Made by a program: the position numbers and the translations under genes. Under the pieces are notes generated by a model. That model saw only the letters and a program-made list of their open reading frames with translations. It ran no database searches and had not been told where the DNA came from. Of a DNA stretch of 13,639 nt, positions 1 to 6,132 are shown piece after piece; position 1 is the stretch's first letter; every line of letters starts with the position of its first letter. This stretch comes from Lachnospiraceae bacterium UBA7188 (GTDB lineage Bacteria; Bacillota; Clostridia; Lachnospirales; Lachnospiraceae), in the NCBI GenBank assembly GCA_002490995.1, contig DKVC01000161.1, positions 1-13,639 of the forward strand. The letters run 5' to 3'.

Positions 1-61
1 GGCTGTGACAAAAATAATAATATTTAAGCAAAAAAACTTTCGCAAACCAAAGTGCAAAAGG

Positions 62-127
62 AAAATCCCATGTTATTGCTCCGCAATTGGCGAGTTTAAG
101 CGGTTCTTAGCATTAACATGGGATTTT
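62..127. repeat. Long imperfect hairpin with 14-bp perfect arms
   Basis: Bases 62-75 (AAAATCCCATGTTA) are perfectly complementary to 114-127 (TAACATGGGATTTT). The stem continues after one mismatch with TGCT/AGCA (77-80/109-112) and CCGC/GCGG (81-84/100-103), leaving a 15-nt loop and a 5-nt bulge. It is flanked by an A-rich tract on the left and a short T run on the right, so it could act as a bidirectional terminator, including for the leftward repressor transcript. A structured RNA or a protein-binding dyad is equally possible. The repeat is seen directly; its function is inferred. Confidence 0.6.
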
Positions 128-180
128 GAAGGTTGTGAAATCATTATAGCAGAATAGAGACCTGATGTAAATGGGGGAGG

Positions 181-213
181 CGTTATAACGATGCGTTATA
201 GCGTTATTTTTTT
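181..213 (+). terminator. Terminator-like hairpin built from two CGTTATA palindromes
   Basis: CGTTATAACG (181-190) is a perfect palindrome. After ATG comes CGTTATAGCG (194-203), which can pair with the first copy over 10 positions, one of them a G-T wobble, with a 3-nt loop. A T-rich tract (204-213) follows, the arrangement of a Rho-independent terminator on the plus strand. Because each arm is itself palindromic, and GCGTTAT recurs at 180, 193 and 201, a protein-binding site is an alternative. No plus-strand gene lies upstream in the window, so the terminated transcript would come from outside it. Confidence 0.5.
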
Positions 214-259
214 ACTTGTCGGTAGAGGAGAAAGGGCTTAAAAGCGCCATTTCAAGGCG

Positions 260-287
260 TTAAGATTTAAAGCGAAAGTGTTATAAT
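260..287 (+). promoter_or_regulatory. Promoter-like element with consensus -10
   Basis: TATAAT at 282-287 is a perfect -10 box. TTAAGA at 260-265 matches four of six -35 positions with a 16-bp spacer. Transcription would begin near 294 and meet the terminator-like hairpin at 308-358 almost at once, so the product would be a transcript of only about 60 nt. AT-rich DNA makes chance matches common and the -35 is weak. Confidence 0.3.
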
Positions 288-307
288 AGCTTGTTTTTTT
301 TAATAGA

Positions 308-358
308 CCAATTCTTCATTTTATCTAAATAAATAGAATCATGAAGAATTGGCGTTTT
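308..358 (+). terminator. 12-bp inverted repeat followed by T run
   Basis: CCAATTCTTCAT (308-319) pairs perfectly with ATGAAGAATTGG (341-352) around a 21-nt AT-rich loop, and CGTTTTTA follows on the plus strand. The polarity fits a plus-strand terminator. It does not look like a good terminator for the minus-strand repressor transcript, because in that direction the hairpin is followed by A residues. The core CAATTCTTCA recurs outside the hairpin at 402-411. Confidence 0.45.
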
Positions 359-416
359 TATGCGGTTTTGCAATATTTTTTTGTTTTTGAGGATAAAAAA
401 GCAATTCTTCAAAAAA

Positions 417-432
417 GGGTTATAAATTACCC
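417..432. promoter_or_regulatory. GGGT-N8-ACCC dyad, copy 1 (3' of repressor gene)
   Basis: This 16-bp element is GGGTTATAAATTACCC. Its reverse complement matches the element at 925-940 at 14 of 16 positions. The two copies lie on either side of the repressor gene, which suggests a shared binding protein such as the repressor or the Ner-like protein. The repeat is seen; the binding role is inferred. Confidence 0.4.
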
Positions 433-449
433 AAATATGCAAAAAAATT

Positions 450-851
450 TTAGGCTCTTTTATTGCCATCGGCTTGGTCGTGAGAAAGGGATAACTTGCC
501 ACTAATTTTGTTGGAATAACGTTTTGAAGTCGTTAATTTTAAGTTTATTATTCCAATAATTTCCTCTTGATCTTGTTCATCTAGCTGATCATATAAGTTT
601 AGTAGTGTCATTTTTTGAGTGTCAATGGATTGAGTTAACTCAATTTCTTGAGTGAGAGTTGAATCTATAAGATACTCCATAGAAACATTAAATAATTTTG
701 ATAATTTATAGAGGAGATCAGCTTGTGGAATAGTGCCCTTTTCAAGGTTTCCTATACTGCTGGGATGTACTCCGACAGCTATAGCCACTTCTTTTTTGGT
801 CATTCCTTTCCCTTCTCTAAGTAGTTTAAGCTTATTTGCAAATGAACACAT
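450..851 (-). CDS. XRE-family phage repressor (HTH_3)
   Basis: This 133-aa DNA-binding protein is the likely lysogeny repressor. Residues 6-62 form a typical Cro/C1-type helix-turn-helix: the LREGKGMTKKEVA stretch, then the recognition-helix stretch HPSSIGNLEKG, then LLYKLSKLFNVSMEYLI. The remaining C-terminal half is short, and no LexA-type peptidase Ser/Lys motif is apparent, so RecA-stimulated self-cleavage is not supported. The ATG at 851 has GGAGG four bases upstream. The gene points away from the early operon, as Mu c does, and its promoter region overlaps the inverted repeat at 865-910, implying autoregulation plus control of the rightward early promoter. The HTH assignment is secure from the sequence. 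The repressor role is inferred from divergence and position; an accessory XRE regulator is the alternative. Confidence 0.88.
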   Translation of the reverse strand: MCSFANKLKLLREGKGMTKKEVAIAVGVHPSSIGNLEKGTIPQADLLYKLSKLFNVSMEYLIDSTLTQEIELTQSIDTQKMTLLNLYDQLDEQDQEEIIGIINLKLTTSKRYSNKISGKLSLSHDQADGNKRA

Positions 852-864
852 AATGCCTCCTGAA

Positions 865-910
865 ATTGAGTTTGCGCAATTTATATATTGACAAATTGCG
901 TAAACTCAAT
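865..910. promoter_or_regulatory. Repressor operator: 18-bp near-perfect inverted repeat
   Basis: The left arm ATTGAGTTTGCGCAATTT (865-882) matches the reverse complement of the right arm AAATTGCGTAAACTCAAT (893-910) at 17 of 18 positions across a 10-bp spacer. Each arm contains a small palindrome (TTGCGCAA at 872-879 and TTGCGTAA at 896-903), the size expected for one HTH dimer. The right arm fills the spacer of the rightward promoter and the left arm lies in the repressor's own upstream region, so occupancy could affect both. Binding by the 450-851 product is inferred. Confidence 0.7.
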
Positions 911-916
911 TATTAT
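888..916 (+). promoter_or_regulatory. Rightward early promoter
   Basis: A perfect -35 TTGACA (888-893), a 17-bp spacer and the -10 TATTAT (911-916, five of six) make this the best sigma-70-type promoter in the window. The spacer is the right half of the operator at 865-910, so repressor binding would exclude RNA polymerase. It points toward the early genes and, by analogy with Mu Pe, should fire on derepression. A weaker leftward promoter for the repressor (TTGAGT, then TATATA on the minus strand) overlaps the same segment. Confidence 0.68.
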
Positions 917-1256
917 ATTGATATGGGTAATTATTAACCCATAAAGCTGCAAAATAAAAATACCATAAATCCCATGAAATAACAATGGAAATGGCAAAGA
1001 AAGAGGCAACCGGAATCGCCTCACTACTTCTGAACTGGTATTTATACAGTTGTATCTCTTCCTGATGTCCGTGCTGATCTTGCACTGCAGGAAAGAAAAC
1101 AACGGCTGATCCGCGAACTGACCCTTCCCGGATCGGGTTTGATGAAATCCGCATGGATTTCACCTGTGAATTTCTACGTATTCTTTTTCATGTGAAACCG
1201 GCTGCCTGTATGTATTACAACAGTTTTGTGGCAAAAAGTCAATATGGAGAAACGAT
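917..1256 (+). other. Long early leader without a convincing gene
   Basis: These 340 bases separate the early promoter from the first supported start codon. All three plus frames contain only short open stretches. One starts at ATG 985 (26 codons). One without a clear start codon runs from about 1033 and reads as basic and Glu/Gln-rich. One starts at ATG 1153 and ends with TGA at 1258-1260, overlapping the next ATG. None has a good ribosome binding site. The leader opens with the dyad at 922-943. It may be a decayed gene or an untranslated leader. Confidence 0.4.
922..943. promoter_or_regulatory. GGGT-N8-ACCC dyad, copy 2 (start of early transcript)
   Basis: TATGGGT (922-928) and ACCCATA (937-943) are perfect inverted arms around an 8-bp AT spacer. 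The element starts six bases after the -10 box, so it covers the expected transcription start and the first transcribed bases. The core at 925-940 is 14/16 identical to the reverse complement of the site at 417-432. It could be a second operator for the repressor or Ner-like protein, or a 5'-end mRNA hairpin. Confidence 0.4.
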
Positions 1257-1784
1257 ATGAAAAATGGCAAAAAGCCAACACTGGCGCAAAAGAGAATTCT
1301 TCAGTCAAATGGGCTGATCCCGAATAACTGGCTTGTGTTGAAAGACACTGGAGAACAGCTGGAGGCGGTCAGCGGGCAGGAACTCTTACACTACCAGACA
1401 GAAAAGGGAAAGGGATTAAAAAATTTCTCGAACGAAACGGATCAGGAGGGCGGGAATATGAGCAAACAGGAAATGCTGGAGGCAGAAATCCGGAAATGCG
1501 AGAAGGAAATAAACGAGCATCAAATTGCAATTAATCGGCTTCATGGAAAGATTGGTGTATTGATAAGAACTGCCCGCTTGGAAAATGGGCAGTTTAAAAA
1601 GGAAAGGTCTGTTGTGGCTGATAATGGAACTGGTCAAACAGCAGGGATGGGGAATAGCCGGAAAGAGATTTCTGAATTGTCCCCGGATGTCTGGAAAAAT
1701 AAAATGGTCAAATTATTAAAAATAGCGGTTCAATGTTTTTCCAGCATTATCGGATGGGAAATCGGAAAATTACTGTTTCTTTAG
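1257..1784 (+). CDS. DUF6906-like N-terminus fused to coiled-coil protein
   Basis: This 175-aa protein has three parts. Residues 1-36 (beginning MKNGKKPTLAQKRIL, then PNNWLVLKD) match my memory of the short DUF6906 proteins of clostridial phages and mobile elements, whose function is unknown. Residues about 70-115 are charged and heptad-like, probably coiled coil. Residues 150-175 are hydrophobic/amphipathic and may touch the membrane. DUF6906 proteins as I recall them are about 50 aa, so this is longer than usual. An internal AGGAGGG and ATG at residue 68 suggest either a readthrough fusion of two genes or two products. GGAGA lies seven bases before the first ATG. The 3' end overlaps the convergent membrane-protein gene by 15 bp. 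It is the first gene behind the early promoter; its role is unknown. Confidence 0.65.
   Translation: MKNGKKPTLAQKRILQSNGLIPNNWLVLKDTGEQLEAVSGQELLHYQTEKGKGLKNFSNETDQEGGNMSKQEMLEAEIRKCEKEINEHQIAINRLHGKIGVLIRTARLENGQFKKERSVVADNGTGQTAGMGNSRKEISELSPDVWKNKMVKLLKIAVQCFSSIIGWEIGKLLFL
1444..1460 (+). promoter_or_regulatory. Internal ribosome binding site and alternative start
   Basis: AGGAGGG at 1444-1450 lies seven bases before an in-frame ATG at 1458. This is a stronger initiation signal than the one at 1257. Translation from here would give a separate 108-aa product containing only the coiled-coil and hydrophobic parts of the 1257-1784 protein. Confidence 0.5.
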
Positions 1785-2489
1785 CGTAAGTGAATGTTCT
1801 ATGGCTATTTCTTCTAGGGATGCTTCAATACGGTCATAATCCGATTTGCTGTGTATCAAATGGAAATCGGATTTCAGTTTTTTATAATCAAAATCAGATA
1901 TATATGGGGCGACGATTTCTATGTTATTTGAAAGAGAAACTGCGCGATTCTGAACAAATGAGTTTTGTGCGTAGATAAATAGCAAAAACATGCAAGCAAA
2001 AGCAAAAAGTATAATGTAAAAGCGATAAAAAATATGTATTTTTTTACTTTGTGATTGAATAAACGCGATGGGATTTTGTGTAAATTTCTGCGCAGTTTTT
2101 GAAGTTACCTCAGAAGAGAAGTGTCCTTCTGGTGTATCATCTGGATTTTGAAGAACTGTGAGTGTATCATCATACTCTTTATAGAGAGACTTGATGTTAG
2201 AGGTGTTTGAACTAAATGCATTAATAAGAAAAATGTTTGCAAAAAGAAATAAAAAGTAGAATGAAAAAAATTGTATATAAACGGAGACCCCATCAGATAT
2301 TTTCTGATATGTCGAATCAGAAATATATGTTATAAAATGTCCGCCAATATTTAGAAATAATTCATATAATTTCACAGCCAGGGGGCTAAAAAAAGGGACA
2401 ACGAAGCAACCTAAAATGCTGGAAATAAGAATGGAAGGCAAATTGGCTTTAACATATTTAACCAGAGAGAAGTTGGATTGTTTTGACAT
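1770..2489 (-). CDS. AT-rich three-helix membrane protein, probable cargo
   Basis: I do not recognise a named family. The 239-aa protein has three likely membrane helices (about residues 17-35, 70-91 and 153-175), a charged segment between the second and third, and a soluble C-terminal tail of about 60 residues rich in Lys, Asp and Ser (YISDFDYKKLKSDF, then SKSDYDRIEASLEEI). There is no signal peptide or lipobox. The gene is far more AT-rich than the transposase and downstream genes, lies opposite to them, and has its own promoter, the usual pattern of a moron gene expressed from the prophage. Such genes often alter host physiology or block superinfection, but nothing in the sequence shows this one does. 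The ATG at 2489 has AGGA about eight bases upstream. Its 3' end overlaps the convergent gene by 15 bp. Confidence 0.82.
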   Translation of the reverse strand: MSKQSNFSLVKYVKANLPSILISSILGCFVVPFFSPLAVKLYELFLNIGGHFITYISDSTYQKISDGVSVYIQFFSFYFLFLFANIFLINAFSSNTSNIKSLYKEYDDTLTVLQNPDDTPEGHFSSEVTSKTAQKFTQNPIAFIQSQSKKIHIFYRFYIILFAFACMFLLFIYAQNSFVQNRAVSLSNNIEIVAPYISDFDYKKLKSDFHLIHSKSDYDRIEASLEEIAIEHSLTLKKQ

Positions 2490-2515
2490 AGTTCAAGTTC
2501 CTTTCGTTTTTTCTA

Positions 2516-2543
2516 ATTGTAACATAACCAGAAAAAATGTGAA
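2516..2543 (-). promoter_or_regulatory. Promoter of the membrane-protein cargo gene
   Basis: Read on the minus strand, TTCACA (2543-2538, five of six) and TACAAT (2521-2516, five of six) are separated by 16 bp, with transcription expected near 2509, about 20 bases before the ATG of the 1770-2489 gene. Independent, apparently constitutive expression fits a lysogeny-expressed cargo gene. Confidence 0.5.
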
Positions 2544-2552
2544 AGCAGAAAG

Positions 2553-2759
2553 ATGGTGATCGCAGTGAAAAAGAGCCGGGATGCATTCGGCAAAAAAATA
2601 AAGAAGCGTCTGATCGACATGGATATGAAGCAGGCAGAGCTGGCAGGGATGCTGGGGATCACGAGCCAGTATATGTGCCGGATCATTGCCGGAGACCGGA
2701 GCGGCAGGAAATACAGGGATGAGATCATCCGGATACTAAAGATTGATTCGGTGGCATGA
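2553..2759 (+). CDS. Small HTH protein, Ner/Cro-like
   Basis: This 68-aa protein is almost entirely one helix-turn-helix: residues 26-51 (MKQAELAGMLGITSQYMCRIIAG) read as an XRE-type HTH, with a basic N-terminus. In Mu the gene just before A encodes Ner, a small negative regulator of early and repressor transcription; size and position match here, so that role is inferred. The ATG at 2553 has a poor ribosome binding site; GTG at 2565, preceded by GGTGAT, is an alternative start four codons in. Its stop (2757-2759) overlaps the first possible start of the transposase gene, suggesting translational coupling. Candidate targets are the GGGT-N8-ACCC dyads at 417 and 925. Confidence 0.75.
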   Translation: MVIAVKKSRDAFGKKIKKRLIDMDMKQAELAGMLGITSQYMCRIIAGDRSGRKYRDEIIRILKIDSVA

Positions 2760-2773
2760 GGGGAGGTGAGAAG

Positions 2774-4885
2774 GTGGAAGCATATGTGACGTTGGAAGAA
2801 GCGGCTGAATTGGAAGGACTCAAGTATAAATCAATGTCTCAGAATATAATCCGAAATCAAGACAAATTCAAAATTCAAAAAGAAAAGAGCGCTGAAGGTG
2901 GCAAAGACCGTGTATTAGTTGCAGTATCATCGCTGTCTAAATCAGCCCGTAATGCCTGGCGGGAACGTGAGAAGCTGCGAAAGCTTGCCGAAGCCCCTCT
3001 GCAGGATGAAGGCGGGGAACCGCAAGACATCCGGCAGGACGCGCCATGGTACGTGGGTACGGATATTGAATGGTACATGTCGAATTATAAGGAACACTAC
3101 TACAAGGGCGTGGAGCTGCACAACGTGGTCCGGAAGTTCCTCCAGTATGACGACCGGGGGCGAACACAGTATGCGGAAGAGTTTTCCGAAAAATACCTGG
3201 GTAAAAACAAGCGCACCCTGTACCGGTACCTGGAAAGCTACAACGAGGCGGCAGCCTGGGCGGACCGGCTGGGAAAAGAGGACGGCTGCGACTATGGATT
3301 CTTCACGGTGCTGGCACTCTGCAGGAAACCGAAGCAGACCGGCATGTTCCCTTCTTTTAAGCCGGAAGTGAAACAGGCAGTGCAGAATATCTGGTTCAAC
3401 AAAGGGTTTGCTGCCAACCAGGGCACAAAGGAAATGCTGTATGAAAAGCTGCAGGAGCTTGCGTCCATCAACCGGTGGGAATACATACCTTCGTACCAGT
3501 CAGTGGTGCGGTACGTCAACTGGCTTATGACAGAGGGGCGGATGGGCAATGCCTGGCTGCTGGCATCAAGGGGGACAAAGGAATACAAGAACAGGGCGAT
3601 GGTCAAGGCCTCCCGCGATACCGGCGCGCTCCGGGTGATGGAGATCGTGATGGGAGACGAGCATACCTTTGACTGCTGGGTAAGCCTGACAATGCCGAAT
3701 GGCAAAATGAAAGCGGTCAGGCCGGTGCTCTCGGCGTGGATCGACGTCAGGAGCCGCACGGTCATGGGCGACATTATCTGCGAGCATGCCAACAGCCAGG
3801 TGCTGAAGCAGAGCGTCCTGAAGATGCTGTACCAGGAACATGGCGGGGTGCCGCGGTTTTTGTACGTTGACAACGGGAAGGATTACACCGGCTATGCCAT
3901 GACGGGGCGCAACCGGAAGGAACGGTATGGGATGGAGCTTGCATTTGACGAGGATGCCCGCGGGTTCTATAAATCAATCGGGATCGAGGACTACCACCGG
4001 GCAAAGCCCTATGAGGCATGGAACAAAGGCGAGATTGAAAGATGCTTCCGGACGGTATGTGACAAATTCTCCCGGTGGTTCACTTCCTATACCGGCACGC
4101 TCACCGGGTCAAAGACTTCCGCGAAGGTGCCCAAAGACATCCAGAAGATGTTGGAAGCAGGGAAGCTCCTGACGATGGAGGAATTCTATCAGAAATGGGA
4201 TGAATGGCTGCACACAAAATATGAGCGCAGTGCCAGCAGCGCACTGAAAAAGCAGGGCGAGAAATGGCTGACGCCATGGGACGTTTATGAAAATGCGGAA
4301 CGCTATGAGAAACCCGCGCCGCCGAAATCCTATGCGACGATCCTGATGATGAAAGAAGAAAACGTGCCTGTCAGGAACGTGGGCATTGTCCGCAGGGGTT
4401 ACGAATACCGCGCAGATGGGCTCTGCGATTTCATAGGGCAAAAAGTAAACATCCGTTACGACCCGGATGACATGGCAAAGCTGTATGTGTTTGACCTGAA
4501 AGGGAAACGGATCTGCGAAGCAGCATGCATGGAGCTCCTGCCGTTCGGGCAGGTATCCGAAAAAGCGGTGGAGCATTTCAGGATGCAGAACAGCCAGCTC
4601 GGGCGGGACAGGAAGCGGCTGGAAGAGGCGAGGAAGCCATTTGAGGAGATTAACGGGCAGTATGCCGGATTTAATCCCACAGCGGGCGGAATTAGCCTGA
4701 TGGTGGAAGGCAAAGGGAAAGCGAAAACCCAAAAGGGCAGGATGGTGGCATTCCCGGATTCAAAGCTGTACCAGGAGAACCCGGACCTGCGGGGCAGGAA
4801 ACAGGATGCGGCAGGGGAAGGGGACAGCTATTTTGCCAAAAGCGCGGAAAAAGCGCTGCAGAAGCTCCGCGCCATGGAGGGGTGA
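2774..4885 (+). CDS. MuA-like DDE transposase (phage integrase core)
   Basis: This 703-aa protein carries out integration and replicative transposition by DNA strand transfer. Residues about 1-62 look like the Mu-type winged DNA-binding domain (starting VTLEEAAELEG). A helical, probably end-binding, region extends to about residue 270. The RNase H-fold catalytic core shows Asp295 (in MGDEHTFD), Asp366 (in LYVDNGKDY) and Glu422 (in GEIERCF), matching the MuA DDE triad. A beta-rich domain (about 510-590) and a Lys/Arg-rich tail follow; in MuA the tail contacts MuB. Length is close to MuA (663 aa). I chose GTG 2774 because GGAGG lies seven bases upstream; ATG 2756 would add six residues (MRGGEK) but overlaps the ribosome binding site. 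All three catalytic residues are present and the frame is intact, so the enzyme should be active. Confidence 0.93.
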   Translation: MEAYVTLEEAAELEGLKYKSMSQNIIRNQDKFKIQKEKSAEGGKDRVLVAVSSLSKSARNAWREREKLRKLAEAPLQDEGGEPQDIRQDAPWYVGTDIEWYMSNYKEHYYKGVELHNVVRKFLQYDDRGRTQYAEEFSEKYLGKNKRTLYRYLESYNEAAAWADRLGKEDGCDYGFFTVLALCRKPKQTGMFPSFKPEVKQAVQNIWFNKGFAANQGTKEMLYEKLQELASINRWEYIPSYQSVVRYVNWLMTEGRMGNAWLLASRGTKEYKNRAMVKASRDTGALRVMEIVMGDEHTFDCWVSLTMPNGKMKAVRPVLSAWIDVRSRTVMGDIICEHANSQVLKQSVLKMLYQEHGGVPRFLYVDNGKDYTGYAMTGRNRKERYGMELAFDEDARGFYKSIGIEDYHRAKPYEAWNKGEIERCFRTVCDKFSRWFTSYTGTLTGSKTSAKVPKDIQKMLEAGKLLTMEEFYQKWDEWLHTKYERSASSALKKQGEKWLTPWDVYENAERYEKPAPPKSYATILMMKEENVPVRNVGIVRRGYEYRADGLCDFIGQKVNIRYDPDDMAKLYVFDLKGKRICEAACMELLPFGQVSEKAVEHFRMQNSQLGRDRKRLEEARKPFEEINGQYAGFNPTAGGISLMVEGKGKAKTQKGRMVAFPDSKLYQENPDLRGRKQDAAGEGDSYFAKSAEKALQKLRAMEG

Positions 4886-4936
4886 TGGCTGCAGCGATGC
4901 TGCTGGAATCTTAATGAGGAAAGGAAGGTTGTTATC

Positions 4937-5902
4937 ATGACAGGAGAAGCAAAGGTATATACACAGCAGAAGGACCTTGTGGACAGGGTCCTGGAGGCAC
5001 TTGCAGAAAGGAAGATGACCAAAGCGGAGCTGGCGCTGAAGATCAATGTCAGCCGGTCGATGGTCAGCCAGTACCTGAACCGCAAGTATGCCTCCAACCC
5101 GGAAGAGTTGGAGGAATCCCTGGCCGGATGGCTGGATGAGGTTGGGAATGGCAATGAAGGCGCGGCTGCGGGGGCGGCCGGGAAGGCTTTCCGGAAGCTG
5201 GAATGCTTTGAGTCACGGGATTATGCTTCAGTGATCGGCGTCTGCCAGCTGTGCCAGCAGGAAGCAACGCTGGGGATCGTTACCGGGGGCAGCGGCTATG
5301 GGAAGACATTTTCCCTGCGGAAATACGCGCAGTTCCCCCGCGTTGCATATATTGAGTGCAATGAGGCGATGAACCAGAAGGACCTGATCCGCAGGATTGA
5401 AGAGGCGGCGGGGCTGCCGAAGGCATACGGGACGATCGCGGAGCGCATGGAGCGCGTGGCGGATTTTTTCCGGACAGCGTCCGGCTACCTGCTGGTCATT
5501 GACGAGGCGGACAAACTGATCACGAAATACACGCAGAAAAAGATAGAGCTGCTGCGTGCCATCGCGGACATGGCAAAGGGTTATGTGGGGCTGGTGATGG
5601 CGGGGGAGCCCGCCCTGGAAGGGCTGCTGAAGCAGTACGATCCGCGGTTTGCGAACCGCATGGAGTTTGGCTGCAGGCTGGGCGGGCTGACGGAACAGGA
5701 GGTGCGTGATTACTTTGAGGGCTGTGATGTTGACGGGGCAGCCATGGAGGAACTGGTGCTGCGGGCATGCAACAGGCAGACCGGGTGTTTCCGGCTGCTG
5801 GACAGGACGGTGAACAACATGGCCCGGATCCTGCGGGAGCAGCATGGCAGCACGGTGACAATGAAGGTTGTGAAGGAGGCCAGCAGGATGATGCTGCTGT
5901 GA
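4937..5902 (+). CDS. MuB-like AAA+ transposition ATPase
   Basis: This 321-aa ATP-dependent DNA-binding protein would select target DNA, activate the transposase and provide target immunity, as MuB does. Residues about 24-52 form an HTH (MTKAELALKINVSRSMVSQYLN), as in the N-terminal domain of MuB. The ATPase domain follows: Walker A GGSGYGKT (117-124), Walker B LLVIDEAD (185-192) and a sensor-1-like LVMAGEP (219-225). The C-terminal helical part ends near residue 321, consistent with MuB (312 aa). GGAAAGGAAGG precedes the ATG, and the gene follows the transposase after a 51-bp gap, as in Mu A-B. It lacks extra domains and appears intact. Confidence 0.92.
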   Translation: MTGEAKVYTQQKDLVDRVLEALAERKMTKAELALKINVSRSMVSQYLNRKYASNPEELEESLAGWLDEVGNGNEGAAAGAAGKAFRKLECFESRDYASVIGVCQLCQQEATLGIVTGGSGYGKTFSLRKYAQFPRVAYIECNEAMNQKDLIRRIEEAAGLPKAYGTIAERMERVADFFRTASGYLLVIDEADKLITKYTQKKIELLRAIADMAKGYVGLVMAGEPALEGLLKQYDPRFANRMEFGCRLGGLTEQEVRDYFEGCDVDGAAMEELVLRACNRQTGCFRLLDRTVNNMARILREQHGSTVTMKVVKEASRMMLL

Positions 5903-5913
5903 GGGAGGATGCC

Positions 5914-6132
5914 ATGAAGAAGGTTGTGATCTGGCTGGAAGGGGACAGGGAGAACGAAAAGGCGCTTGCGCTTGCCTATGCGGCGGAGCAGACGCTCAAT
6001 GAAACGCATGGTGTGGAGGGAATGGTGCAGGTCAAAAGCCTGCGGGGGATAAACTGGCTGCGCTGGTTCCTGGTGCAGCAGGTGCCTGCAAAGTGCAGGG
6101 CACTGGCGGGAGGGTGTGCGGATGAAGCGTGA
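5914..6132 (+). CDS. Small early phage protein of unknown function
   Basis: I do not recognise this 72-aa protein. It begins with a beta-strand-like MKKVVIWLEG, has a central helix (ENEKALALAYAAEQTLNE) and a Trp-containing hydrophobic stretch (INWLRWFLVQQV) near the C-terminus. The ATG at 5914 has GGGAGG six bases upstream and lies 11 bp after the MuB-like gene. Its last codons overlap gemA by 11 bp, so it is probably translated in the same operon. It occupies the slot where Mu-like phages carry small semi-essential early genes. Confidence 0.65.
   Translation: MKKVVIWLEGDRENEKALALAYAAEQTLNETHGVEGMVQVKSLRGINWLRWFLVQQVPAKCRALAGGCADEA

Noticed and set aside
281..502. 73-aa minus-strand frame overlapping the repressor end
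   Set aside because: Low-complexity AT-rich translation crossing the hairpin at 308-352 and overlapping the well-supported repressor frame; no ribosome binding site.
881..1163. Minus-strand frames of 73 and 85 aa over the early leader
   Set aside because: They cover the operator/promoter or leader, have no family resemblance and no good start signals.
1153..1260. 35-aa plus frame ending in ATGA overlap with the 1257 gene
   Set aside because: Overlap is suggestive, but there is no ribosome binding site and no recognisable content; left as part of the leader.
4109..4732. 207-aa minus-strand open frame
   Set aside because: Antisense shadow of the transposase gene; no start signal or domain.
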